Assembly: GCA_000376725.2 (NCBI GenBank)
Contig: KZ308248.1
Span: 518,055-582,054, forward strand
Source: Ladona fulva
Lineage: Eukaryota; Arthropoda; Insecta; Odonata; Libellulidae
Reading direction: 5' to 3'
Length of the DNA: 64,000 bases
Positions 1-11,210 of the stretch are shown here, piece after piece (the first letter of the stretch is position 1; every line of letters starts with the position of its first letter). A program made the translations under genes and the position numbers. A model generated the notes under the pieces. It had not been told where the DNA came from, ran no database searches, and worked only from the letters and a program-made list of their open reading frames with translations.

Positions 1-2440
1 AATTCTCTCGTGCCCTTGTACCTAGTCGTGTACTCCTTTGCGTATTAAAATGCGAGAGTGCATTGCTCTCCCCTCCTACAGCTCGTTCTTGCATCCCTCA
101 CGTCTACGGCGGAGGGGTTGGTACGCTCTCCTACCTTCGTCGGGAGTCACGGCTTCGCATCTCGGCGAGGACATGCAACTTTGTATAGCTTTGGGGGTTG
201 GAAGTTAGGGTTAACGGATGGCCGTCTATCTCCTTCTTTATAACTTCGGATTAACTTGACAGTTCTCAAAACTATTTTGATCTCCATTACCATTAAAACG
301 ATCGTTATTGCTATGGTCAGTACTATTTTGATGATAATAAACACTATCGCGTCAGTTTTCTCAGCGATAACTCTATGGTTATCATCATTAACCAATGCGC
401 GGTCATTTTTTCATCGCCAGAGTTTTAATTTTCAGATTTTTTAAATTTCATTTTTCAACTTATAATATAATGTTTGTATTTAAAGAATTCCGTTCCAAAA
501 TTCTCCGTTAAGTAAGAGAGGAATAACATCTATACGACATTTATGAGTAATGCATGTTTTTTGAAGTTTTTAATGAGAAATTAAGGACCGTCTAGGCATG
601 TCTACGGCGGAAGCGTACTTTTCGTGTCGCTAAATAGGTTTGAATACATAGAAAAATGTATTGGTGTTTAATTCGCTCCTTATTCATGTACTATAACCTT
701 CAAAATAGAATCGCAATGATTGTGTTGTGTTACACCCTTACCTTAAAATAAAAAATACACCAACAAACAGCCTAATTAACAGTCTGACTCGTTTCGGTAT
801 TTGACTGACATTGTTAATTGTTCTTTTCTTGCATCAAAAGTAAATATATTTTCTTATTTATTTCGTTGTGGTGTATCAAAGTTACACATAACCATCCACA
901 CGAATTTATTCATAGTGGTTGTTTCTCCTACTGGTTGTAATGATGAAATTAGTGCTCAAAGTTTAACTGGTTAACTCTTAATGTTAAAATTATCGGCCGA
1001 AGACTTACATATTAGACATTGCTTTCCAGCCTTATTCCCAGTACGCCTAATGTACCACCTCAAACTTCGCGGCACACCAAAACGTACGTTCCGATCTAAT
1101 TCCAACAAGAGTTGGAAGGAAAATCCTTTTAGAATGGAAAATTGGTATTTCAATTGGTAATTTCACGTGAATGAAAAATCTTAGTATAAAATAACATTTA
1201 TTATTATTATTACTATGCGACTTATTCAGGCAAGGTGGAGACTATAAAGTCTCTACTTACATCTAACCCTTCGTTATATAAAATTTGAATGAGAAACGTT
1301 GAAAAAAAGAGGACAGAAGAAAACTACTTTGTTGGTTAAAATACTTAAGTTATATATTATTACCGTAATATATACTATAAAAACCATCAAAAGTACTTTT
1401 GAATAATAAATAAAATAAATTTTCATCAAATAGAAAAAGAACATTATGATACAAATATTTCCAATACCGGTCAGCACGAGTACAGAAGTAAACTACGTTG
1501 TGGGTTTAAAAAGTAAGTTTGCACTTAGGAAAACATGAGAAAGTGTTGTAAAACTTGATCCATTGTAACTTTTGTATTGCGACACACCGGTATGGAAGCA
1601 CTAATGTCAGCAACAACAAACAGTGGTGAACCACTATAAACAATTCATCGCAAAGGGTGTGAACCATTATAATCAAACGTGCACCCGTAATTGATTCTCG
1701 TCGGCATTGATAATGTTACTGTCATTGCTACTTCATACTTACTCTGCAGCTCTCGCCATGCCGTTGTTCCCTCATCCCCCCGTTGATTATGTTGTGTGCA
1801 GCGTTGTGGGGAATATGTCTGGGGTAGGGGCGGTCGTTGTGATGGCAATGCTTCTGCCCATCCCTCAGGGACATCATCGAACGATTGCTCCACCTCCCGA
1901 CCCTCTTTCCTCTTTTCCCATCGGGATACCAAATGCTTTCCTTCCTCAATGGCGCATCTCTCGACGCCATTCAACATTACCGTCTCCTCCATCGGTACGT
2001 TTTTATCCCGTCTCTCGCGCATTTTGTTTGATCTATCCAGACTTTGTCCTCGTTCATCTTTTATTCCGACCCCTGTCGGACGCGTGGTTTTCGGCGCATG
2101 CGTTGCGCGCCCTTCTTTTGTTTCACGCACAGTTCCGTGTCGTTCGCGGACGGAAAGATTTTCGAGAAGTCGTTAGTATTTTATGCGAAAGGGCGTCACG
2201 GCGAGGTGCGTGATTCTTTTAGGCGAAAAACGTGCGTTAGAGTGGCGATAGTGCTGCCACTCTTCGTGCGCGCTAGATATGGCGGAATTCCGCTGCGAAA
2301 AATATTACCCGGCGCTGCGTTTCATTTTTTCCACACGGAGAACGCTGAGAGGGAAATTTTCGTAACCTCGGACCCGTATTCCCTATATTCGGTTTCCTTT
2401 CTGCAGAATATTTAGGAAAATAAGAGGTTGTTTCGATGAA
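1..2440. other. Intron-like DNA, no recognised gene
   Basis: AT-rich sequence with a GC-richer island at about 1.70-2.33 kb. The island has long open frames on both strands (168 aa plus at 1707-2213, 161 aa minus at 1645-2130). They overlap each other, have compositionally biased translations and show no family motif, so I treat them as chance. No repeat was identified. Confidence 0.6.
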
Positions 2441-2444
2441 AAGG

Positions 2445-2690
2445 TAAACGTAGTAGATTCCTCACTACAAGGTCTCTGGTTCGAGTCCATCTAACGTTTC
2501 CGGCCCCGGTGGCGTAGAGATCAGCGTATAAACTCAAGGTTTACCGGCATAATATTGACTGTCTTGGTCGAAACCGGTCGTATGCAAATAGAATGTCAAA
2601 AATACGAAGTACGTTTTGCAATTATTTTAGTGGTTAGCGTGTTAGCCTTGCAACGTTGGTGTTCCAGGTTCAGATCTTGGTTGTTCATGT
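2445..2690 (+). repeat. Cluster of tRNA-like SINE heads
   Basis: A perfect pol III B box (GGTTCGAGTCC, 2478-2488) is followed at about 2500 by an A-box-like ccccggtggcgtaga. A second unit begins tagtggttagcgtgttagc at 2628 and has a degraded B box at 2667-2677. No cloverleaf with intact acceptor stem is evident, so these are SINE heads and not working tRNA genes. A Penelope-type hammerhead half-site lies between the two units at 2544-2583. Confidence 0.6.
2544..2583 (+). ncRNA. Degenerate hammerhead-like motif (Penelope terminal-repeat remnant)
   Basis: The 3' half reads stem II GAC...GTC, then GAA, then the self-complementary stem III ACCGGT, then the cleavage-site C and GTA. This is the same order as in the better copies at 50.82 and 35.6 kb. 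The upstream CUGANGA box is largely lost, so no activity is expected. Confidence 0.4.
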
Positions 2691-3674
2691 ACGTGACTTG
2701 TGAACGGTTAATTGTAAGAGTGGTCTCTGAAGGCTAAATTCGCCGAATAACGTCGTCATTATTAATATCTAACTGGGTTTTTCCTATTTATGGCGCGGAT
2801 GAGTGTTTTCTTTTGTTTATTTATTTTTTGTTCGTTTAAAATAGTTAAAGCGCACAAGATTGAGGATTATCCCCGTTCCTCTGAGAGAAAGTATTTTAAT
2901 GCTATAAAATTTGGAAAGTATGGAAATCTTGGATGATTTATAGCAAACCAAAACCATACTCACGAAACCCATGCTGAAAGTATTTACTTTTTTCAAGCGG
3001 AAATTAATGCCATTCTATTTTTGCCCAGCCGAAATAGATTGTGTAAACACAATTTTTGAGGGTGAAGACATATATAAGGATGAATTACAACTTTCTTCCG
3101 TGCTTCACTATTGTCGCATACATGTTTCCCTTCGGATTTTCTGTAGACATATTCGCATTTTCGTCAAACTCCACGCATTCGTACATCCTTTATCTCAATT
3201 AATTTAATAATAATATTCCGAAATCGATGCAGCAAGCGAACGATTTTGATAAATTTCGGAAATGTCACGGAATGGTTTTCAAAATATTTAACTGACGGCG
3301 GATCTCATTGGAATCATTAATTTTCATCGCGGATTAAATCGCTTTTCCCCCCAACGGATCTGTTAGAATTGTCGAAATATCTTTTTATCGTATTTACTGG
3401 GATTTGAGCGGATCATCTGTTATTTGGTAGCACTGCAGTCGGATATGCCACTGCCGCCTTGCGCTGCCTTTTTTCCTGTTTTGTTTGTCAGAGCATCGTG
3501 TTTTAATTATTTTCTTTCCTGTTTTCCATTAAAACGGAAACTTTTGGCTATATTCTGGTTTCTCCCAGAGAATTAAATATTATAATCCTTCTGATATTTA
3601 ATGATGTAATATTTTGTACGTAAATACCCTTCAATTTTTAAAAAAATATAAGCAATTATTGAATAGTATAGTAT
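2691..3674. other. Intron-like DNA, nothing recognised
   Basis: AT-rich sequence with short open frames only. No motif, splice-supported exon or repeat was seen. Confidence 0.6.
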
Positions 3675-3880
3675 TGTCTAAATACTCTGCAACCCGCCTT
3701 TCGGCGTGGGGCAGGGAGTGCATGCTCCATTATTCTACTTCCCTAATCGATTACTTTCGCAGAAAAAATGAATTCTTGAATCGATTCATTCTGGTATCTA
3801 TTTAGCTGATGATGGTCACATTGGAAACATTCATTTTCCTTGCAGTATCAGAACGGCCTATGTAACATCGAGGATGCATT
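3675..3880. repeat. Unclassified dispersed repeat, copy 1
   Basis: This shares ordered blocks with 6725-7085: a CCG-rich start ending in a GCGTG-GGCAG-type motif, then ctacttccc-atcgattac, then cagtatcagaacgg-ctatg. It is shorter because copy 2 carries roughly 175 extra bases after the first block. Class unknown; probably the 3' part of a retroelement. Confidence 0.55.
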
Positions 3881-6724
3881 GAATTTATTTAAATTTTAGA
3901 ATAAAAAAATGCCACATTAAAGTAATGAACAGATTAGTATTTTGTTATCAAGGTATTAATTTTAATTAGTGAGATGTAAGTCACCTTTATACGTCATTAT
4001 TAAACACTGCTTTCACGTTTATTGCAAGTACAACCGAAAACGTACGAACCTAAAATCGAAATGGGATAAATAACGATTTCCGTTCTCAGTTTCGATATTT
4101 TTTTTCGGTTCAGGATCGGATTTCACTCCGGCGGGTTTTTCGGTTTCGCTTTTCAATTCAGTTCCAGTTCGATGCCCAGCATTTTTTCCCCGGGGTTTCC
4201 GCCATCAACTTCTCCAATAGGAAGTATATGTTCTACCGATGTTTGCGTCCGTGGAATTGACGATCACCACGCGTAACCTCCGTGGGCTTGAAAGATAAAT
4301 AAACGCGGCGTCTGCTCGTAAACGTGCGCGCGGTTATTTTATTTATCGGAAGGGAAACTACGGTTCCCTCCCCGACAATGAATGAAATTCGGCTTACGAA
4401 GGATCGACTTCTTCATAAATATTTCAGCTTGATTTACGGAGATGTATGCGATGAGATGTCGTAGGCGGAATTGGTTTTTTCGGGCGCAATGGGACCGCCG
4501 TACGTCATACTCCCCAGAATTGGGATTAATTTTTGTGTAGCTTGTGTATTGATCTTTTATCGTGATTAATATCTTGTGTTGAGATATGTAGCGGAACAGT
4601 TCGAGCAAATCGGGAACGAGAATAGGTATCGATCGTTTATTAATCGCCCAGCGACGTCATCTTTTCAGAATTCAAATTTTGGATCAACCTTATCCTCAGT
4701 TTTTCTAGTAAACTCTCCGAGATGGGATGGGCTTTTCTTGAGGGTGGTTGTACCCGGAGTTACTATTTTTGAACGGCAGAAATGCGTATCTGACGGCCGT
4801 TGGGGAAGTGTATATGTTATGCTGGACATAAATTTACCTACGAAATTAGACCACGACCGATATCTTTGAATCAATTACGTGAGTTCGTGCGTCAGTCAGT
4901 TGCATGTTAAAATTGCATTAAAAGCATCTTTTAATGCATATTTCATTTTGGTTTTGAATGTATCGTATGCCAACGATAAAAAATAGACAATTTTCTTTTA
5001 CTCTGTGAAAACAAGTTTTATTATAATTTTCTCATATGCACTGATTAAGTAACGGATATACGAGTTCAGTCCTATTTAAGCTTTGCGAAACTAATCTAGT
5101 GTAGAAGAGATGCAGAAGTGGATAGTTGCAGTCTTTGAATCTCGAAGGTTTTCCAAATAATGTACTTACCCGCCCGTTTTGAATCATTTCACATTTGCGG
5201 AAATGTATGGCAGTTTGTCACTCAGCGGTTAGAAACTGGGGTTAAAAGTGCACTTACTCTTGACGTAAGGGTAAAGGGCGTCTAGAATAGAAGTCATGCA
5301 CGAGCTGCATACTTATTTCATTTGTCTGCTAAGGATCCCCTCACAGTCATATGAAAATGATCGGGAACTCTTTCTGGTTTCTCCAACATGTTTTACCATA
5401 TTAATCCTTTTAAACGGATGTTCTTAGGTGCACTCCATACTCAATTCTTCCTTTCATAATAGTTTCCAGCGTTTTAGATCTGAATGGTGATAAATATAAC
5501 GTATATTAGGCTAAATCTGAACGGTGTACCTATGAGAATTTGATTAATTCTGCACATTCCATTGTCTACAAGCTTGATAAATATAAGCAATTTAAAGATT
5601 TTAAACCCTCATTCTTATATTTTATCCTCATGTTTCACAACCTCACACACACACGAAAGAATTAATATCATTCAAGTGGGTTGGGTACCTTCATCCTTCG
5701 GCCGTTACACTTGCAAGCAATACCTGACTATTGCTTCGGCAAAGAATTCATTTCCCCGACCAGCGACGATCAGGCGTCTCGTTGGTCTTGCTTTAAGGTC
5801 ATCCATCCAGTATATTAAGTTAAGGTTTCTCCTTCAGAGCATAGTTATGCTAATGACTCCAATTTTTAGCATCTCCATTCGGTCGCCTCAACTTTCGACG
5901 AAGTCGTTCTCACCACGCCGAGAATCAGGCAGTTGGGCTTTTTAAACGTGTCTAAACCTCACCGCGGCATGGACAGTACGTACCCGCTCGAACCTTTCTT
6001 AATAGAGCCGCCAATACCCGATGGTCAACTCGCTAAAAATAAATCTCCGTTGACTGAAATGGTTCTAAGCAGCACTTCCATCTCGGACCCAAAAAGGGCT
6101 ATGGGAAACACGCTCGCTACTTATGACATCAAAAGAGTGATGCCGCGCTCTCTTTGTCTTTCCCAGCCTGTAGTCCTTGTGAGGTGAATTCTCTACGATC
6201 GTGTTTTTCCCTCCCGCTACAAATAGTCGAACGTTTTTAGACCTAGTGGCTGTGGAAAGGGATACGCATCCGTGAGAAACATAACGTAGTGTCCGATCGA
6301 GTCGCCCTCCGCAGTGCTCCCTATATGGCCGAGGAAAGCTCAGCGAAGCTTTGAATGGGCGGCCGTCTACTCGGTCGGACTTGTTAAGAGGGTTGTGGTG
6401 TGGGCAAGAGGGAGGATGCAGATGGATTTAAGGGATGCTGCACCCTCCATAGCTCCTTTTTTCCGCTGCTCGTGACGTCAGCCCGCTTTCTCCGCCGGCT
6501 TCCGCCCTTCGTTGCCCTCATGGGACGCTCTTTCCGGGGGCCGCTGTTTTTCTAAGGCCTCTCGAAGAAGCGGGGTTGATGCTAGGTTCGGATTCGCTTT
6601 CGTTGCGACTCGGAGATGTCGGGGACCTGGTTGGGGAGGGAGGAGAGCAACTGGTTTGCTGCGGAAGATTTATCGAAACGTTAAGCTCGAAGTTCTTTAA
6701 ACAGGTACATCTACATCTACACAA
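3881..6724. other. Intron-like DNA, no recognised gene
   Basis: AT-rich to 5.6 kb, then GC-richer at about 6.25-6.68 kb (GC-rich with many CpG). Several short open frames overlap on opposite strands in the GC-rich part and resemble no family. Nothing here can be called an exon or promoter. Confidence 0.55.
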
Positions 6725-7085
6725 TTATATACTTAGCTGGCCGTCTTCCGGCGTGTGGCAGCGGGTGGATTCACCTTTTCTGTTTGTCTTGGTCGTCAAC
6801 TGTTTCTTCAAGGAGGGGTTGAGAAAACAAGTATATTTGCATTGATTTTTTTAGTATCTAATGAAACGGGCATCATTCGATTGTTATGGACTCGGTGTCG
6901 CCCAATACAATCTGTTTGTAAATCAAAATTGTGGTGAGTTGCAGGCGGTGCATTCATCATGAATCTACTTCCCCGATCGATTACAGTTGCGAAAAAACTG
7001 AATTTTTGAAAGGACTTGTTCTAGCATCTATTTCTCGGAATTTTCTCTCAGTATCAGAACGGTCTATGTAAAAGGGGGACGCATA
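6725..7085. repeat. Unclassified dispersed repeat, copy 2
   Basis: Same direction as the copy at 3675-3880, with matching blocks at both ends and extra sequence at about 6780-6945. Just upstream is a short acatctacatctac run (about 6706-6721). It may be one of the non-LTR retroelement tails common in insect genomes, but no coding sequence ties it to a family. Confidence 0.55.
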
Positions 7086-8246
7086 ATATCGGCTACATCT
7101 TCTAAGAATGAACCTTCTCTGAAATTATTAAGTCAATTTTCGTTGTCTAAATATTCCAACTTTTAGAGATTTTCTTCCTGCGTCCTGAAGCATCTGAGCA
7201 ACACTCACTGATTTTTCGTAACAATTTTTTACGAAACGTACCACCTTTCGCTGTACTTCTTGTAATGCTCGTATATAACACATTTCGACAGCATCCATGC
7301 ACTACACGCATATTCAAGGTTGTTATAGTCATTTTTGTAGATATTTTACTAGTTTCAAGCGCAACGTCATTGATGGAAATCTCAAATGCTTGACAAATTA
7401 ATTTCGCGTCTCGTCGAGTTGGTGGGGAATGTTCAATTCTACATTGAAGAGTTTTGCAAGTATTTACTTTTCTTCGATTTTCGCCACCTTATGCGTTCCC
7501 TCCGTTACTTACCCTCTCCTCCAACGTCAAATTCAACTTTCGCAGCAACTTACGAATGGTCTGAAGAACGCTTACCGGTTTTTACTACTTCCATGCAATT
7601 TTGAAAAACTCACTTCATCGTATTTGGCTGTACTGCAAGTTCAGATATTGAGGATGACTCGATAGCTATTTCCCCACCAGTAATATTGTTCTGTAAAACG
7701 AATTTCCGGGAATTTCTAATCGTAAATCACTGTTGAAAATGGTTATCTCGTTGTTGATATATAGATATCGTTCTGGGGTGTTTTTCTATTTGATAAACTC
7801 TTAAACCTCCTCCCACTGGAGACTTGTTATGCTTGGTTTCTATTTTACTCATCTGTCTCGAAAACAAATTGTTATCGTAAAAATAATTCCTAAGTAATTT
7901 TACACATATTCAATTGAGTCACCAATTATCTCTTCTATTTACTAAACTGTGATGAATAAGACAGCAGTGTTTCAACTCACTGCAGTTTGTGTACACTATT
8001 TCAACAGGAAGTAGGAGTCATATCTCTATTTCCAAGGCCCAAGTTCCCGTCAATGCCTCTTCAACGGTAATAGAATTCTGTAACTCCCTGGTTGCCCAAA
8101 GGAATCAATTAACGCTTTAGTGAAGAGGGAGAAAATGGATCCTTTTTTTACACACATTCTTCATCTCACTGCCTCGTTCTCGGAGTTTTTTGAGGTTTGA
8201 CTGAAACTATGACGTGAGAATGAAGTCGTTCCTCGCCAAGGTTTAT
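7086..8246. other. Possibly repeat-derived intron, unclassified
   Basis: The block continues directly from the preceding repeat. On the minus strand a 61-codon frame (7147-7332) is basic and cysteine-containing with no known motif. The stretch may be the rest of the same element, but with one copy in the window this cannot be shown. Confidence 0.35.
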
Positions 8247-8522
8247 TTACTCAGTACTCCTGTAGTATCTGATCCTCTTCTTCCCTTTAATGGCACGGAA
8301 TCTTGTCCTTCGACACGTGCTGGGCGCGATGAAAGTTATCACGTCGATATGTCCGATTACCTCGGCCACCTTGGCCTCAGGGACCGAAGATAGTGTCTTT
8401 TGTCCAAACAAAAGGTTTCTCTGTTCTAGTAGGCCTGCGACGTGGCTCACTCTCGAGGAATTTTCGTGAATGAATTCTTTGAACGCTTTTCGGCCTTTGA
8501 AGGAATCGATTGGATCCGACAA
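8247..8522 (-). other. Open frame of 91 codons with coding-like composition, unrecognised
   Basis: The frame runs from a TTG codon (no ATG at the start) to TAA, preceded closely by in-frame stops and without a clear splice acceptor. The translation is compositionally ordinary (SDPIDSFKGRKAFKEFIHEN at its start, basic C-terminus), and third codon positions are more GC-rich than the surroundings. It could be an old retro-inserted fragment, an unrecognised exon or chance. I do not recognise the family. Confidence 0.2.
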
Positions 8523-8660
8523 TGATTTATTATCATTAGATTAGAGCAGAATCTGCTTATGTCATCAGCTGCGCCCAAACCAAATGCCTGGGAGATATTC
8601 AAAACGAGAAAAAATGTTTCGGTTTGAAGTTAGTACAGCTTTTATATAACAGATTAATTA

Positions 8661-9253
8661 TACAGGGTGTTTACTTAGTCTTCGTCCGATTTCAAAAATT
8701 CGTAGTGCGAAAACGGTTTATAGCTTTAGAATTAACCACCTACCATTTGAAAAAGGAGATTCTCAAATTTTGTTGTCTTGCCGGTAGACGCTTCAATTAT
8801 GCGCGTGAGGCTACTTTCCCGTCAGTGTTATTCAAGATGTCGACCCCACAACAGAAAGCGTTTTGTGTTCTGAAGTTCCGTAATTCTGTTACAACTGTGC
8901 GACGTTCGGCACTTCAATATCGGCCACCTAATATTACAGTAATATTATATAATTTTTTTGATGGACACAACAAAGTGAGTTTTTCATTTTCTGTGATTAT
9001 GAAGGAGTTCCACCATGTCACATCTCAAACCTTAATGTTCACACTACTAGTAGACATGCTTCAGTGTGGCAGGAATTCGACTATCGTGTTGATGTGTGCC
9101 ATGCGGCCGGAGCGGGACACATTGGTCATTAGTAACAATCTTAAAAAAACTTTAACCTACCTTAAGTGTATTTCATTTTGAATTATATCTGTACATTATT
9201 ATTTCATTAAAGTACAGCGTATTGAAATCGGATTATGACTTACTCACCCTGTA
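8661..9253 (+). mobile_element. Internally deleted mariner/Tc1-type transposon
   Basis: The ends are TA-CAGGGTG (8661-8669) and CACCCTG-TA (9245-9253). Inverted-repeat similarity reaches about 35 bp inward, including a shared TCCGATTTCAA block, and the flanking TA fits the target duplication of this superfamily. Inside, ATG at 8837 opens a frame starting MSTPQQKAFCVLKF, the typical N-terminal helix-turn-helix region of an insect mariner-like transposase. Near the right end, in another frame, WQEFDYRVDVCHAAGAGHI then a stop (9067-9132) matches the C-terminal tail of the same transposase type. The middle, including the DDE catalytic triad, is missing, so the element is non-autonomous. Confidence 0.8.
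8837..9132 (+). pseudogene. Transposase remnant: N- and C-termini joined, catalytic core deleted
   Basis: The N-terminal part reads from 8837 for about 35 codons before losing family resemblance. The C-terminal part (9064-9132) is in a different frame (offset 2). A full-length transposase of this type is roughly 350 residues, so most of the gene is gone. The plus frame is nominally open across the junction, but only the first segment is transposase sequence. Confidence 0.75.
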
Positions 9254-10815
9254 CATTAACTCTTGAAGTTTTAAATCGTCTCTAGCCGCAAGCTGCCTCT
9301 TGAGGCGTTCAGCGCGGCCTCTGTATTTTTTCAACATTCTCAGATTCTCATATTTATTTTAATTTATTTTATCTTATCCGGGAATATATATCAAAAGTAA
9401 CGATATTTTAATATTTTTATTAAGCTTGTTTTCCCCTCTCAGAGGTGGGGAATCATTTTTCGTATCGCATGGCAGCATGTACCATTCGGAAACACACGAA
9501 ACCATATATATATATATAGAGCCATCAGACAGCACCTGAGTGGTTTATTGCGTGCATTCATCTATTTCAACATCGAATCTGTTCGGAGGAGAACGAATTT
9601 AATCTACACGTAAACCTTGGCGGAATATTTGTGATTTTATTTTCGCTTGTCGTAATAAACAAGATTGGGGGAAAATTACTCTTATGCTTTTGTTTTAGGA
9701 AAGCGGGAAAATGGCCACAGGTCCCCACATCTGACCTACGTTTTGAATGTACAGTATTCTTCCAGATTACGTGTTTTCGATGATACGCATCATCGCTTTT
9801 CTTAGAAAGGTTTTCATACGGTTCATTCGATTGTATATTATTCTTCCTACCTCCGTGCTCATATTGTAATTTACTATTTCACGAAGTGTGCCACGCTTAA
9901 TTCTCTTTATGCTTTTTGCTTCCGAGCTGTACGATAAATTGGTGTAACGTATCTAAAACGCAACGTTATGTCGTCCCCTTGATGCAAACATACGACTTAA
10001 CATTAAAAATAGTCATCAATACATTGATTACATGTAAAGGAAAACGCGGAAGTTGTCATTTATCCCTTTATATTACGCGTAGAGTTCTTAGGTCTTTGGC
10101 TGACAGAATTACGCCTACGATACATTTAGACGGTCTAAATTAAGTCTCGTTTTTCATTTTCAATATGTCTGATACGCATTCGAAATTAGTTCATTCGTAC
10201 TTTGCGGGGCTCTCGTTCCCTCAGCGGAATTGGGACGTGAATGAATTTATAACGAGAAGGATTCAATCCCCATGACTCATCCCATTGTTAACGAAGTGAC
10301 GAGAAATGAAATTCCTTTTCATATAGTTTCGATTTTATTCAAATACGGAAGGTAAGATATTGGATTACAAAGGTTGCCTTCGCAAAACTGCTTTATTCGC
10401 ATGTAAAGAATGTATCTAAGTGCTGAATGCGATCGGAAGGACCGTTTTGATGTTTCGGGACAACATTTTCGTTGAAAAATCTTTTCATTGATTGATATTG
10501 GGTTCAAACTGTCCCGCGACGTATCCAGACGAGGATTCTTTGGAAGGTGACGCAGATTTGAATTGTTAAGGACTGCATATGCTGCTTAAATCGACTGACA
10601 GCGAGGTCATTTATGCTGCCGAAAAATTCTTTTTCGTGACTTTTACTCCCTATAAAAGTGAGAAGCAGATGAAGCAAAAGCAGAGGATTAGTGATGGAAG
10701 GGAGTGAAATCACTGTGTGATTTATCTATAAGTGTGAATTTATTTGAAAATATATCATTAAACAAGAATGATGGAAAGTAATGCTTTGCATGTAGAGATA
10801 CGAGCCTAAAACTCA
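9254..10815. other. Intron-like DNA, nothing recognised
   Basis: AT-rich; a short (AT)n run lies at about 9505-9519. No exon or repeat assigned. Confidence 0.6.
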
Positions 10816-10999
10816 AGGATAAACAGAAATGAAAAATATCGTTATGACTGGGACTCGAACCCAGGTCTCCAACTTTTCGGGCAGATATTCTAACCGCTAT
10901 AATAATGTGGGCAGTTTAGTGGTTAGAATATATGTCCGGAAGGTGAGAGACCTAGTTTCGAGTCGTATTCATGTCAGTATTTTCACTTTCGTTTATCCT
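10816..10999. repeat. Two tRNA-like SINE segments fused as an inverted repeat
   Basis: The left arm (about 10816-10902, minus-oriented head: gggactcgaacccagg, then ttctaaccgct) is matched in reverse complement by the right arm (about 10912-10999: agtggttagaatat, then gagacctagtttcgagtc, then tttatcct). The similarity includes the sequence beyond the tRNA-like heads (aggataaac against gtttatcct), so whole segments were inverted. About 10 bp separate the arms. Transcribed RNA would fold into a long imperfect hairpin. Confidence 0.75.
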
Positions 11000-11090
11000 G
11001 GGATATCCTCTATTTTGATCTCAATGTGCCATCATCATTTTTACTTTATCTTCGCTGATATTTAGTTATAGAAAAATTAAAAGTGGAGAA

Positions 11091-11210
11091 TCAGTGGACG
11101 AACACAAACCTCAATTCCCTTATCATAAGAAATCCGGTTTCCTGGGCTCGAACGCGGGACCTTGTTATCCTAGAATGCTTACCATTCCACCACCGAGGTC
11201 GGCCTCACCA
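11091..11210 (-). repeat. tRNA-derived SINE, family A
   Basis: Read on the minus strand: a ggccgacctcggtggtgg-type leader, A-box-like tggtaagc, then the B-box region around 11143-11153 (ggctcgaacgcggg on plus), followed by the family tail whose plus-strand form contains cagtggacgaacac. It shares its layout with the copies at 15.2, 43.2 and 52.4 kb. Confidence 0.7.

Noticed and set aside
1645..2213. Long overlapping open frames on both strands (161 and 168 codons)
   Set aside because: Mirror openness in a GC-richer patch, biased residues, no family motif, no supporting splice sites.
3805..3832. CTGATGA followed by GAAAC as a hammerhead
   Set aside because: No pairing stem II, no UH cleavage site in the right place, and the sister repeat at 6.7 kb lacks the motif.
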